Assembly (NCBI GenBank): GCA_046760445.1
Contig: JBHIEE010000001.1
Span: forward strand, 1 to 64,000
Reading direction: 5' to 3'
DNA: 64,000 nucleotides
Source: JBHIEE01 sp046760445
Lineage (GTDB): Bacteria > Acidobacteriota > Aminicenantia > JdFR-78
In this document: positions 1 to 9,447 of the stretch, in pieces
Numbering within the stretch: the first letter of the stretch is position 1
Layout: each line of letters starts with the position of its first letter
Made by a program: the position numbers and the translations under genes
Notes under the pieces: generated by a model
What the model saw: the letters and a program-made list of their open reading frames with translations, nothing else
Told to the model about the DNA's origin: nothing
The model's database searches: none

Positions 1-60
1 AATGATTCTTCTCAAAATAACAAGGAACAAGAATTAGAAGGGTTTAATAAAAATGAGTAA
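1..60 (+). CDS. partial C-terminal tail, possibly FtsL
   Basis: Frame 1 is open from the window edge to a TAA at 58-60 and encodes a short hydrophilic tail of 19 residues rich in N, E and Q. It overlaps the ftsI start by 8 bases, the tight coupling seen through this cluster. In most dcw clusters the gene just before ftsI is the small division protein ftsL. The visible piece has no diagnostic motif, so the identity is inferred from position only. Confidence 0.3.
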   Translation, partial: NDSSQNNKEQELEGFNKNE

Positions 61-1816
61 CTTTTACCAGAAAAAAGCAAGAAGAAGAACTAATTTTCTG
101 ATAGTAATGTTCTTTTTATGGATAGGGATTATTTCCTGGCGACTGGTTGATCTTCAAGTCTTTAAATACCATAGAATGAAGCAAAGGGTAATTAGCCAGA
201 ATCAAAGAGTTATTTCCATTATTCCCAAAAGAGGGTATATTTATGATCGTCAGGGGAAAATTCTGGCAACTAGTGTTCTGACAGAATCTATTTATTTAAT
301 TCCTTCAGAGAATGAAACTCTCCATCAACGGTTAGAAAAGATTGATAAACTAAAGAAGATAGTCTCTTTAAAAGAGAAAGATATTATTCGGATTAAGGAA
401 CGAATTGAGAAGAATAAATCATTTGTCTGGATTAAGAGGAAAGTAAGTGATCAAGAAGCTGAACAGGTGAGAAATTTAAATTTGAAAGGGATAGATTTTA
501 TTAAAGAAAACAGAAGATTCTATCCGAAAAAAAATTTTGCTGCTCATATTCTCGGTGGGGTAGGGATTGATGAACAGGGATTAAATGGGATTGAGAGAGA
601 ATATGATTCTCAAATTTTCGGCAAGTCTGGGGAGGCTTTGATTCAAATTGATGCTAAAAGAAGGAGATACCAGGCGAGAATTCTGAAACCGCCTGTTCAG
701 GGTAAGAGTTTAGTGCTAACCATTGATGAGACGATTCAGTATATAGCTGAAAAGGAATTAGCTCACACAGTAGATAAATATCGAGCCAAATCAGGTTGGG
801 TAATTATTATTGATCCCTGGACAGGAGAGGTTCTGGCTTTGGCCAATTATCCTTCTTATAACCCTAATTTCTATCCAGAATATTCACCTTCGTTTTGGCG
901 GAATAATGCTATTTCTTATATTTATGAACCAGGCTCTACTTTTAAAATAATCCCAGTCACTTCAGCTTTAGAAGAAGAAGTGGTTAACTATAACGAAGTT
1001 TTCGATTGCCAGAATGGAGGAATTTATTTAGCTGGAATAAGAATCGATGATCACAAGAATTTTTCTTTGTTAACCTTACCAGAAGTAATTTATCATTCCA
1101 GTAATGTGGGAGCGATTAAAATTAGTCTTCGTCTTGGAGAAAAGAAGCTCTATAATTATATTAAATTATTTGGATTTGGGGAAAAAACAGGAATTGATTT
1201 GCCTGGTGAAGAAAAAGGTATTTTAAGAAATGTGAGTCACTGGTCAGCTATCTCTATTGGAGCAATAACCATTGGTCAGGAAATTGGAGTGACAGCTATT
1301 CAAATGCTGCGTGCAGCGACTGCTTTGGCCAATGGAGGCTATCTGGTCAACCCAAGAGTAATAAAGAAGATAATTTCTTCTCATGGCGAAGAGACGATCT
1401 CCATTGTCCCACCAAGAAAAATTTTGACTCGCCAGGTAGCTTTAGAAATGAACCAAATTATACAGGGAGTAGTTAATTTTGGCACTGGGAAAGCAGCTCA
1501 AATAGAAGGCTATTCTGTGGCTGGAAAAACAGGAACTGGCCAAAAAATAGATGAATCAGGCGAATATTCATCTAAATTATTTATCTCCTCCTTTGTCGGA
1601 TTTGCACCTGCTGATGGTCCAGCCATTTCGATGATTATTGTCATAAATGAGCCGGAAAAGGAACATTATGGAGGAATAGTTGCCGCTCCCTGTTTTAGAA
1701 ATATTGCTCTTCAGGTTTTACGCTATCTTAAAATTTTTCCTAAAAAGAAAAAGCAAGATAATCTTAAATACGCTAATTATACTTTCCCGAAAAGGACTTT
1801 CAGGAATGAAACTTAA
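53..1816 (+). CDS. ftsI: septal peptidoglycan transpeptidase FtsI (class B PBP)
   Basis: Class B penicillin-binding protein that cross-links peptidoglycan at the division septum. One N-terminal membrane anchor (about residues 14-34) precedes a pedestal domain and a C-terminal transpeptidase domain. All three penicillin-binding motifs are visible: S295-T-F-K298 with the acylated serine, S349-S-N351, and K492-T-G-T495. There are no PASTA repeats, and 587 residues is ordinary for the family. The ATG at 53 follows AGAAGGG by about 10 bases. It is the first complete gene of the dcw cluster and overlaps murE by 11 bases, implying translational coupling. A sporulation-type paralogue (SpoVD) is unlikely because no PASTA domain is present. 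Confidence 0.95.
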   Translation: MSNFYQKKARRRTNFLIVMFFLWIGIISWRLVDLQVFKYHRMKQRVISQNQRVISIIPKRGYIYDRQGKILATSVLTESIYLIPSENETLHQRLEKIDKLKKIVSLKEKDIIRIKERIEKNKSFVWIKRKVSDQEAEQVRNLNLKGIDFIKENRRFYPKKNFAAHILGGVGIDEQGLNGIEREYDSQIFGKSGEALIQIDAKRRRYQARILKPPVQGKSLVLTIDETIQYIAEKELAHTVDKYRAKSGWVIIIDPWTGEVLALANYPSYNPNFYPEYSPSFWRNNAISYIYEPGSTFKIIPVTSALEEEVVNYNEVFDCQNGGIYLAGIRIDDHKNFSLLTLPEVIYHSSNVGAIKISLRLGEKKLYNYIKLFGFGEKTGIDLPGEEKGILRNVSHWSAISIGAITIGQEIGVTAIQMLRAATALANGGYLVNPRVIKKIISSHGEETISIVPPRKILTRQVALEMNQIIQGVVNFGTGKAAQIEGYSVAGKTGTGQKIDESGEYSSKLFISSFVGFAPADGPAISMIIVINEPEKEHYGGIVAAPCFRNIALQVLRYLKIFPKKKKQDNLKYANYTFPKRTFRNET

Positions 1817-3299
1817 AGAGCTCTTTTCTAATATTTATGGGATAGATTTCACTGGAGACTGGGAGGAGGAAATTACAGGAATTGCTTATTCATCAAAAGA
1901 TGTTAAACCAGGTTTTTTGTTCGCTGCTTTAAAGGGGCAACGGGCAGATGGTTATTTATATGTGAATGAAGCTTTGGAAAAGGGGGCTAAAGCAATTCTT
2001 TCTGAAAAGCCAGCTCCTAAGAATTTTTCGAGAAGTTGGATTCAGGTTGGAGATCCAAGAAAAGTACTAGCTTTAGTCTCGGCTAACTTTTATCGTCACC
2101 CTGCAGAAGATTTAGAGGTAGTTGGAATAACAGGAACTAATGGGAAGACTACAGTGGGCTACATTTTAGAAAAAATTTTATCAGAAGCTGGATTTACTCC
2201 AGGAGTTATCGGAACAATTACTCGCCGCTATTCAGGAAAAGAAGCAAAAGCGCAAATGACAACTCCTGAAGCGCCTGATCTTCAGAGGATATTGAGAGAA
2301 ATGAAAGATCAAGGAGTGACCCATTGTCTGATGGAAGTGTCTTCTCACGGCCTTGCTTTAGATCGAGTAATGGGAATTGATTTTAAAGTAGGAGTATTTA
2401 CCAATCTTTCAGGTGACCATTTAGATTATCATCAGACAATGGAAAATTATTTCAGTGCTAAAAAGAGACTTTTCTTTCCTGATAAAAATGAAATGAAAGC
2501 AGTGATTAATATTGATGACTTATGGGGAAGAAAGCTTATTTCAGAAATAACTATAGGATTTATTACTTATGGGGTAAATTCAGAAGCAGATATTCAAGTA
2601 AAGGATTATTCTCTATCTGAGCAGGGAATTCAAGCCTTAGTCAGAACCCCTGTCGGAGAATTAAGGATATCCTCCTCTCTATTAGGTAAGCCTAATCTCT
2701 ATAATATCTTAGCTTCAATAGCGGTAGCTTTGATTTTTAATATTTCTTTACAAAAAATAGAAAAAGCAATTTCAAGATTATCTTATATTCCAGGAAGATT
2801 TGAAAAAATACCGAATAATTTGGGAATTAATGTCTTAGTTGATTTTGCTCATTCCGATGATTCTCTAAAGAATTTGTTGGAAACAGCTAGACAGTTTAAG
2901 CCCAATAGACTGGTTTTGGTTTTCGGAGCAGGTGGAGATAGGGACAAGAGTAAGAGACCTCGAATGGGTGAGATTGCAGGAAAGCTGAGTGATTTGTCAA
3001 TAATTACCTCAGATAATCCTCGGAGTGAGGATCCTCTACAGATTATTCGTGAGATTGAGGCTGGAATTAAAAAATCAAGCACAGAGAATTATTCAATCAT
3101 TCCTGATCGAAAAGAAGCAATTTTTAAAGCTATTTCTCTGGCTGAAAAAGGTGATTGGGTAATTATTGCTGGGAAAGGACATGAAAACTATCAAATTCTC
3201 AAAGATAGAACTATTTATTTTGATGACCGAGAGGTGGCTCAACAGGCTCTTAAAATTAGAAGTGAGAAATTGTTAAAAAGGATAGGAGTGAATGACTGA
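1806..3299 (+). CDS. murE: UDP-MurNAc-tripeptide synthetase MurE, meso-DAP type
   Basis: Cytoplasmic Mur ligase that adds the third stem residue to UDP-MurNAc-L-Ala-D-Glu with ATP. The ATP-binding loop G-T-N-G-K-T-T lies at residues 110-116. The D403-N-P-R motif followed by S-E-D-P is the signature of enzymes that add meso-diaminopimelate rather than lysine, so DAP-type peptidoglycan is predicted. The chosen ATG at 1806 gives 497 residues and a normal N-terminus (MKLKELF). The frame is also open upstream to 1680, but that extension lies inside ftsI and reads as a low-complexity shadow. The start lies 11 bases inside ftsI and the stop overlaps murF by 8 bases. Confidence 0.95.
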   Translation: MKLKELFSNIYGIDFTGDWEEEITGIAYSSKDVKPGFLFAALKGQRADGYLYVNEALEKGAKAILSEKPAPKNFSRSWIQVGDPRKVLALVSANFYRHPAEDLEVVGITGTNGKTTVGYILEKILSEAGFTPGVIGTITRRYSGKEAKAQMTTPEAPDLQRILREMKDQGVTHCLMEVSSHGLALDRVMGIDFKVGVFTNLSGDHLDYHQTMENYFSAKKRLFFPDKNEMKAVINIDDLWGRKLISEITIGFITYGVNSEADIQVKDYSLSEQGIQALVRTPVGELRISSSLLGKPNLYNILASIAVALIFNISLQKIEKAISRLSYIPGRFEKIPNNLGINVLVDFAHSDDSLKNLLETARQFKPNRLVLVFGAGGDRDKSKRPRMGEIAGKLSDLSIITSDNPRSEDPLQIIREIEAGIKKSSTENYSIIPDRKEAIFKAISLAEKGDWVIIAGKGHENYQILKDRTIYFDDREVAQQALKIRSEKLLKRIGVND

Positions 3300-4680
3300 A
3301 CTGAGTTTGATTCAAATTGCTCAAATAACAGGAGGAGAATTTATTCAGGGAGAGCCATTTTTAACTTTTAATCAGTATAATATAGATTCACGGTTGACTA
3401 AAAATGGCGAGTTGTTTTTTGCTATTGTAGCTAAAAGAGATGGTCATATATTTGTTGAGCATGCCTTTAAAAAGGGAGCTAAGGGAGCAGTTATTTCAAA
3501 AAGGATCCCGATCGAGGATAAAAACAAAGGATTAATCCTGGTTTCTGATACGTTGATTGCTCTTCAAGAATTAGCTAAAAAAGTGGCTTCCGAGCATAAT
3601 ATAAAAGTTATTGGTATTACGGGCGGCATAGGAAAAACAACAGCCAAAGAATTTGCCGCTGCATTAATTGAACCTTCGTTTAAAACTTTAAAATCGGAGA
3701 AGAATTTTAATAATTACCTCGGTCTCCCTTTGACTCTTCTTAAACTTCAAAAAGAACATCAAGTTGTTATTTTAGAAATGGGGATGAGCAGTCGGGGAGA
3801 AATTAGAAGATTAACTGAAATTGCTCCTCCAGATATCTCAGTAATAACCAATATTAATCCAGTTCATCTTGAGTTTTTTAAGGATATAAATGAAATTGCT
3901 TTAGCCAAGAAAGAAATTCTTGACGGAACCAAAAAAGATGGAGTGGCTGTTCTAAATGCAGATGATCCATTAATAATGAAGATTCAATCAGATTTTCCAG
4001 GAAATAAGATTTACTTTGGATTAAGAGAGAAGGCTTTTATTCGAGCAGCGAATATTGAATTGAAAGGTTTTTCTGGATTGAGTTTTGATTTAATTTATGG
4101 AGAGGAAAAGAAAAGAATTTTATTCAAAGCATTGAGTCACAGTCATCTCTACGATTTACTGGCTGCTTTAGGAGTGACTTATGCTTTGAATATTAAGCTG
4201 AAAGACATAGAAGAAATAATTCCCACTCTTCATCCTTTTTCAATGCGAGGAACAGTATTGGCCTTAGAGAAAAATGTTACTCTTATTGATGATTCTTACA
4301 ATTCTAATCCCAAAGCCTTAGAATTTGCTCTGAGAGACTATTCTTCTCTACCTGTACGGAGAAAGATTGCCGTGTTAGGCGATATGTTGGAGTTGGGAAA
4401 AAACAGCTCTAAATTTCATTTTCAGGCTGGAGAAAAGGTTTCCGAGTATGGTTATGATTGGTTGATTGCTATTGGAGAGGAAAGTAAAAAAATGATTGAG
4501 GGAGCTTTATCTAAAGGAATGAACAGCAGCCATTTATTGCATTTTAAAGACTCTGTTCAGGCTGCTGAATATTTAGTTAATTTTGTCCAAGAAGGGGACT
4601 TGATTCTGGTCAAAGGGTCAAGAGGTATTCAGACAGAAAAAATTATTTTTAAATTAAAAGAGGAATTTTCAAAGAGATAA
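3292..4680 (+). CDS. murF: UDP-MurNAc-pentapeptide synthetase MurF
   Basis: Mur ligase that adds D-Ala-D-Ala to the UDP-MurNAc-tripeptide, completing the soluble precursor. The protein has 462 residues with the usual three-domain Mur ligase layout. The ATP-binding loop is at 111-117, where G-G-I-G-K-T-T replaces the commoner G-S-N-G-K-T-T; the essential lysine and threonine are kept. The later N-Y-L-G-L-P-L-T and S-Y-N-S-N-P motifs are typical of MurF. ATG at 3292 overlaps the end of murE, and mraY begins one base after the stop. No ddl gene for the D-Ala-D-Ala substrate is in this window. Confidence 0.94.
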   Translation: MTELSLIQIAQITGGEFIQGEPFLTFNQYNIDSRLTKNGELFFAIVAKRDGHIFVEHAFKKGAKGAVISKRIPIEDKNKGLILVSDTLIALQELAKKVASEHNIKVIGITGGIGKTTAKEFAAALIEPSFKTLKSEKNFNNYLGLPLTLLKLQKEHQVVILEMGMSSRGEIRRLTEIAPPDISVITNINPVHLEFFKDINEIALAKKEILDGTKKDGVAVLNADDPLIMKIQSDFPGNKIYFGLREKAFIRAANIELKGFSGLSFDLIYGEEKKRILFKALSHSHLYDLLAALGVTYALNIKLKDIEEIIPTLHPFSMRGTVLALEKNVTLIDDSYNSNPKALEFALRDYSSLPVRRKIAVLGDMLELGKNSSKFHFQAGEKVSEYGYDWLIAIGEESKKMIEGALSKGMNSSHLLHFKDSVQAAEYLVNFVQEGDLILVKGSRGIQTEKIIFKLKEEFSKR

Positions 4681-4681
4681 G

Positions 4682-5770
4682 ATGTTTTATTATTTACTTG
4701 TTCCTTTACGAGAGTATTTCTTCTTTTTCAATGTCTTTCGATACATTACTGTTAGAACTGCCTTGGCTGGACTGACTGCACTTTTAGTCAGTTTCATTTT
4801 TGGCCCATGGCTTATCAAAAAATTGAAACAATATCAAATCGGTCAGGAAATTAGAGAAGAAGGACCGAGTTCTCATTATAATAAAAAAGGCACTCCAACT
4901 ATGGGAGGAGTGCTGATTATTGGATCAACTCTCATTCCTTCTCTTCTCTGGGGAAATTTGGGGAATGTCTATATTTGGATAGCCATTTTTTCTATGATTG
5001 CTTTTGGACTGATTGGTTTTTTGGATGACTATTTAAAAGTTAAAAAGAAGAAATCTCAGGGCTTAATTATTCGTTCCAAACTTATATTACAGTTTATTGT
5101 TGCTTCCTTTATTGGTTTAACCTTGGTGTATTTGGCTAAATTTAATTTATTCAGTTTAAATTTAAGTTTCCCTTTTTTCAAAGAATGGCTCCCTTATCTG
5201 GGTTGGTGTTATTTACCTCTGATAATTTTTATTATTATCGGAGCTTCTAATGCTGTAAATCTAACTGATGGTTTAGATGGTCTGGCAATTGGAACCACAC
5301 TTATTGCTGTTAGTGCTTATACAGCTCTATCCTATATTGCAGGACACGCTATTTGGTCAGGATATCTTAATATCTTGAGAGTGCCTTTAGCTGGAGAATT
5401 AACCGTTTTTGCTGGAGCAATGGCTGGAGCCTGCCTTGGATTCCTTTGGTTTAATTGCTATCCGGCTCAAATCTTTATGGGAGATGTTGGAGCATTATCC
5501 TTAGGAGGAACAATTGGCACTATTGCTATTTTGACCAAACAAGAACTTCTTCTCTTCTTCGTAGGCGGACTATTTATTATTGAAGCGCTCTCGGTCCTTA
5601 TTCAGATTTTTTATTTTAAGTCTACTGGAGGAAAAAGAATATTTAAAATGGCTCCTCTTCATCATCATTTTGAAATGATTGGTTGGCCTGAAACGAAAAT
5701 AGTGGTTAGATTCTGGATTGTCGCAATTATTTTCGCCCTATTCAGTTTAACTACGTTGAAGTTAAGATGA
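4682..5770 (+). CDS. mraY: phospho-MurNAc-pentapeptide transferase MraY
   Basis: Integral membrane enzyme that transfers phospho-MurNAc-pentapeptide to undecaprenyl phosphate, making lipid I. The protein has 362 residues and about ten hydrophobic helices. Catalytic motifs are intact: D115-D-Y-L-K119, N-L-T-D-G-L-D-G at 193-200, F-M-G-D-V-G near 266-271, and the histidine cluster H327-H-H329 in the last cytoplasmic loop. It starts one base after murF. The run of overlapping genes is broken after its stop, where a 111-base repeat-bearing gap precedes murD. Confidence 0.96.
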   Translation: MFYYLLVPLREYFFFFNVFRYITVRTALAGLTALLVSFIFGPWLIKKLKQYQIGQEIREEGPSSHYNKKGTPTMGGVLIIGSTLIPSLLWGNLGNVYIWIAIFSMIAFGLIGFLDDYLKVKKKKSQGLIIRSKLILQFIVASFIGLTLVYLAKFNLFSLNLSFPFFKEWLPYLGWCYLPLIIFIIIGASNAVNLTDGLDGLAIGTTLIAVSAYTALSYIAGHAIWSGYLNILRVPLAGELTVFAGAMAGACLGFLWFNCYPAQIFMGDVGALSLGGTIGTIAILTKQELLLFFVGGLFIIEALSVLIQIFYFKSTGGKRIFKMAPLHHHFEMIGWPETKIVVRFWIVAIIFALFSLTTLKLR

Positions 5771-5881
5771 AAAAAGAAATAAGAAACAAGAGGCTGGAGG
5801 CAGGAGAATTTCTTGGCTCCCCTCGGCCTGAGCTCGGGACGAAGGCTTGCCTTATGCTTCCTGCTTCTAAGAGAAAATAAG
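5771..5881 (+). repeat. intergenic repeat with two-stem hairpin
   Basis: This 111-base gap interrupts an otherwise overlapping operon. Bases 5821-5845 hold one copy of a hairpin family. Read on the minus strand, outer arm CCTTCG and inner arm CCCGAG face CTCAGG and CGAGG, with one unpaired base between the stems. Flanks carry the words GGAGGCAGGAG and CTTCCTGCTTC, which also recur beside the copy at 25358. The murD frame stays open through the gap from a TTG at 5813, but that extension is repeat sequence. Confidence 0.7.
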
Positions 5882-7264
5882 ATGGAAATAAAAGGGAAAA
5901 AGATTTTGGTAGTTGGTTTAGGCCGAACAGGAGAAGCTGTGGCTCAATTTCTTGTTTCTCGAGAGGCAAAGGTGAAGATAAGTGAATTAAAAACTAAAGA
6001 AGAACTCGGAGATAAAGTTTACTTCTGGCAACAAAAGGGAGTTGAGATAGAATATGGTGGCCACCGGGAAGAGTCATTTCTTGAATCAGACCTAATTGTT
6101 GTTAGCCCTGGTGTTTCTCTCCTGCCTGAAATTAAAAAGGCTATTAATAAAGGAATTGAAGTCATTTCTGAAATTGAACTTGCCTTTAGATTCCTCAAAG
6201 GAAAAATCGTTGGTATTACTGGTTCCAATGGAAAATCGACTACCACGACCCTGGTTCACAAAATACTGAATGAAGCTGGATTGAAATCACATTTAGCCGG
6301 AAATATTGGGTTTTCTTTAATCAGTTTTGTTGATTCTTCTTCAGAAGAAGATATTTATGCCACTGAAATTAGCAGTTTTCAATTGAAATATATTGATCAA
6401 TTTAAAGTTAATGTTTCTGTTATTCTCAATATTACTCCCGACCATTTGGATTGGCATCCTTCTTTCGAGGATTATTATCAAACAAAAAAGAGGTTAATTC
6501 TTACCCAGAATGCAGAAGATTATGCCATTTTAAATGCTGATGACCCTCTTACCTGGTCATTTAGAAAAGAAGTTACCTCTCAGATTTTCCCTTTTAGTAG
6601 AACGAAAAGATTAAATAGAGGAAGTTATATTAAAGATAATAAAATTATTATTACTAATCATAAAGAACAGGAATTAATTAAAGTTACTCAAATTCCCTTA
6701 GTGGGTGTTCATAATCAAGAGAACATAATGGCTAGTGCTTTAGTGGCACATCTTTTCAATGTTCCAGTATCTAAAATTAGGGAATCTATTCTCAACTTTA
6801 AAGGGCTTGAGCATCGAATGGAAAAAGTAACTACAATCAATGGAGTTGAATTTTATAATGATTCTAAAGCAACTAATGTTGATGCTACTTTGAAATCGCT
6901 TCAGAGTTTTGACCAAGATATTATTCTCATTTTGGGAGGAAGAGATAAACACGGGGATTTTACCAAATTAAGAGAAATAGTTAGGCAAAGAGTTAAAAGA
7001 ATTATTTTAATTGGTGAAGCAAAAGAAAAAATCAGAAGAGCTTTGGAAAGAGCAGTTCCTTTGCAAGCCGCTTCTTCCTTAAAAGAAGCAGTAATATTGG
7101 GATTTTCTTCTGCTCAAAGAGGAGATATTGTCCTATTGGCTCCTGCTTGCGCCAGTTTTGATATGTTTGAAAATTTCGAACATCGCGGTCGGGTTTTTAA
7201 AGAGGAGGTATTTAAACTAAAATCGGAAAAGACACTTGGAAATAGGGAAGTGAAAAGTGTTTAG
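5882..7264 (+). CDS. murD: UDP-MurNAc-L-alanine:D-glutamate ligase MurD
   Basis: Cytoplasmic Mur ligase that adds D-glutamate to UDP-MurNAc-L-Ala. An N-terminal Rossmann-type motif (V-G-L-G-R-T-G, residues 11-17) binds the UDP end, and the ATP loop G-S-N-G-K-S-T is at 114-120. ATG at 5882 gives 460 residues with the normal family start. A longer frame from TTG 5813 is rejected because it translates the upstream repeat. The ribosome-binding site is weak (AAGAG about 11 bases upstream), perhaps because the repeat displaced the native leader. The stop overlaps the GTG start of ftsW by 8 bases. Confidence 0.94.
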   Translation: MEIKGKKILVVGLGRTGEAVAQFLVSREAKVKISELKTKEELGDKVYFWQQKGVEIEYGGHREESFLESDLIVVSPGVSLLPEIKKAINKGIEVISEIELAFRFLKGKIVGITGSNGKSTTTTLVHKILNEAGLKSHLAGNIGFSLISFVDSSSEEDIYATEISSFQLKYIDQFKVNVSVILNITPDHLDWHPSFEDYYQTKKRLILTQNAEDYAILNADDPLTWSFRKEVTSQIFPFSRTKRLNRGSYIKDNKIIITNHKEQELIKVTQIPLVGVHNQENIMASALVAHLFNVPVSKIRESILNFKGLEHRMEKVTTINGVEFYNDSKATNVDATLKSLQSFDQDIILILGGRDKHGDFTKLREIVRQRVKRIILIGEAKEKIRRALERAVPLQAASSLKEAVILGFSSAQRGDIVLLAPACASFDMFENFEHRGRVFKEEVFKLKSEKTLGNREVKSV

Positions 7265-8363
7265 ACCATTTGGCTTTGATAAGACTCTTTTTTCAGTGAC
7301 TATTTTTTTAGTTTTAATTGGAATAATAATGGTTTATAGTGCATCAGCCATTGTTGCCAGTGAAAAATTTGGAAATTCCTTTTATTTTTTAATAAATTAC
7401 TTAATTGGAGTAGTAATCGGCTTAAGTATTCTTTTTATCATTATTAGGATTAGGGCCCCTTTTTATAATAATCCACTCTTCATTTACTTCCTGTTTCTTC
7501 TTTCAATTTTTCTTTTAATTCTTTCTCTTCTAAGTCCAGCTATTCATAATACTCATCGGTGGATTAGACTGGCTGGACTGAGCTTTCAGCCTTCAGAGCT
7601 GGCCAAAATTTCTTTAATTTTAATTTTTGCTTATTATCTAAATAAGAAAAAAGAGAAATTAAATGATTTCTTTTCTATTTCTATACCTTTAATTGTGTTG
7701 GGGATCATTGGTTTATTAATTATAAGACAGCCTGACTTTGGCACAGTAGTCATTTTATTCTTTGTATGTTTTTTAATGTTATTTATTGGGGGAGTGAAAA
7801 TAAGACATTTGATAGGCTTAGGAATGATTTGTTTGCCCATTTTAGCTTTTTTGATTGTCAAAGTAAATTACCGGTTGGACAGAATAATTTATTTTCTTAA
7901 TCCTGAGCAAGACCCATTTGGTAAAGGATTTCAAGTGATTCAGTCTTTATTAGCTGTCGGGTCAGGAGGAGTTTTTGGAGTGAGTTTAGGAGAAAGTTCC
8001 CAGAAATTATTCTTTCTCCCTTATGCTTATACTGATTTTATTTTTTCTGTTATTGGAGAAGAATTGGGATTTATTGGTGCACTTTCTATCTTAAGTTTAT
8101 TTTTAATTTTTCTCTGGAGAGGAGTAATCATTTCCCGCAGAGCACCTGATTTCTCGACTCAACTTGTTGCAATTGGCTCGACATTAATCATCGTCACTCA
8201 AGCTTTGATAAATATTAGTATGGTTTTAGGGCTTATTCCACCTAAAGGAATTCCTCTTCCTTTTGTCAGTTATGGCCGGTCGTCTTTAGTTTGTAATTTA
8301 TTTATGGTGGGAATTCTTCTTAATATTTCCCAAAGAAAACAGCTGGGCAGGATAAAGAAATGA
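7257..8363 (+). CDS. ftsW: septal peptidoglycan polymerase FtsW (SEDS family)
   Basis: SEDS-family glycan polymerase that works with FtsI at the septum. It has 368 residues and about ten membrane helices, starting at GTG 7257 inside murD. The conserved R-W-I-R segment and the C-terminal P-F-V-S-Y-G block are present. The usual Y-G-G-S-S is Y-G-R-S-S here, a conspicuous glycine-to-arginine change in a highly conserved loop that could be genuine or a sequencing error. Its place between murD and murG favours FtsW over the elongation paralogue RodA. The stop overlaps murG in an ATGA arrangement. Confidence 0.93.
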   Translation: MFRPFGFDKTLFSVTIFLVLIGIIMVYSASAIVASEKFGNSFYFLINYLIGVVIGLSILFIIIRIRAPFYNNPLFIYFLFLLSIFLLILSLLSPAIHNTHRWIRLAGLSFQPSELAKISLILIFAYYLNKKKEKLNDFFSISIPLIVLGIIGLLIIRQPDFGTVVILFFVCFLMLFIGGVKIRHLIGLGMICLPILAFLIVKVNYRLDRIIYFLNPEQDPFGKGFQVIQSLLAVGSGGVFGVSLGESSQKLFFLPYAYTDFIFSVIGEELGFIGALSILSLFLIFLWRGVIISRRAPDFSTQLVAIGSTLIIVTQALINISMVLGLIPPKGIPLPFVSYGRSSLVCNLFMVGILLNISQRKQLGRIKK

Positions 8364-9442
8364 AAAAGAAGAAAGTAATTATTGCTGGAGGAGGGACAGG
8401 TGGTCATCTCTACCCTGCTTTGGTAGTTGCTAAGGAAATGAGAAAAAGAGAACCAGGTCTTGAGGTGATTTTTGTTGGAACAGGAAGAGAAACTGAAAAA
8501 AAGATAATAAATCATTATGGAAATAAGCTCATTGTCTTGAGAATAGAAGGATTAAAAAGAAGGAAAGTTTCTCAAATAATAAAAACTTTATTCCTGATTC
8601 CTCGAGCAATGGTTGATTCATTTAAAATTATAAAAAAGTTAAAACCTAATTTGGTAATGGGCGCAGGAGGATATTCTTCTGGTCCAGTAGTGTTAACTGC
8701 TGCTTTAATGAAAATTCCGACTTTAATTTTAGAGCAGAATCTTCGGCCTGGATTGACTAATAGACTTCTTAAGCCTTGGGTTAAAAAGGTGTTTTTGTCC
8801 TTTGAAAGTTCAAAACATTATTTTAAAAAGAAGGGAATATACACAGGCAATCCAGTTCGAGATGAGTTTTACACTATCAAAAAGAAAGAAAGAAACAAAA
8901 AGCTTTCTCTATTGATTTTTGGAGGCAGTCAAGGAGCTCATATTATCAATCAGACAGTAGTTCAGGCACTCTCTCTTCTCGATCAAGAGAAACAAAATCT
9001 GAGAATTTTTCACCAGACTGGAGAAAAAGATTTCAATTGGGTGAAAGAGAGTTATCACCAATTAGGAATAGAAGCTATGGTTTCATCATTTTTTTTCGAT
9101 ATCTATAAGTACTTTGAGAAATCAGACATTCTAATTTGTCGGGCTGGAGCATCCACTTTAGCTGAACTTATAGCTTCCCGGAAAGCAGCTATTCTGATTC
9201 CTTTTGCTCGAGCAGCAAACAATCATCAGGAATTAAATGCTTTGGAATCAAAGAAATATGGAGCAGCGGAAGTAATTCTGGAGAAAGAGTTAACAGGGGA
9301 ACTGTTAGCTAAGAGAATACTTTACCTTTTGAAAAATCCCGACAGAATAAACGAGATGGAGGAAAATATAGCCAGATTAAGAGTAGAAAACCCAGCAGGC
9401 AGAATTGCAATGATGTCTCTTAGGATTATGGAGGATAGATAG
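8360..9442 (+). CDS. murG: lipid II synthase MurG
   Basis: Peripheral membrane GT28 glycosyltransferase that adds GlcNAc to lipid I, giving lipid II. The glycine-rich N-terminal loop G-G-G-T-G-G-H with Y-P-A lies at residues 10-20, and the second-domain G-G-S-Q-G-A loop follows near residue 190. The UDP-GlcNAc site segment R-A-G-A-S-T-L-A-E-L and the closing N-N-H-Q-E-L-N-A are intact. Length is 360 residues, typical of the family. It overlaps ftsW by 4 bases and is followed 5 bases later by murC. Confidence 0.95.
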   Translation: MKKKKVIIAGGGTGGHLYPALVVAKEMRKREPGLEVIFVGTGRETEKKIINHYGNKLIVLRIEGLKRRKVSQIIKTLFLIPRAMVDSFKIIKKLKPNLVMGAGGYSSGPVVLTAALMKIPTLILEQNLRPGLTNRLLKPWVKKVFLSFESSKHYFKKKGIYTGNPVRDEFYTIKKKERNKKLSLLIFGGSQGAHIINQTVVQALSLLDQEKQNLRIFHQTGEKDFNWVKESYHQLGIEAMVSSFFFDIYKYFEKSDILICRAGASTLAELIASRKAAILIPFARAANNHQELNALESKKYGAAEVILEKELTGELLAKRILYLLKNPDRINEMEENIARLRVENPAGRIAMMSLRIMEDR

Positions 9443-9447
9443 GAAAG

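Noticed and set aside
1680..1805. N-terminal extension of MurE to 1680
   Set aside because: It lies wholly inside ftsI in another frame, and the family N-terminus begins at 1806.
5813..5881. Longer MurD start at TTG 5813
   Set aside because: The added 23 residues translate the hairpin repeat, no family member begins this way, and MEIKGKK at 5882 is a normal MurD start.
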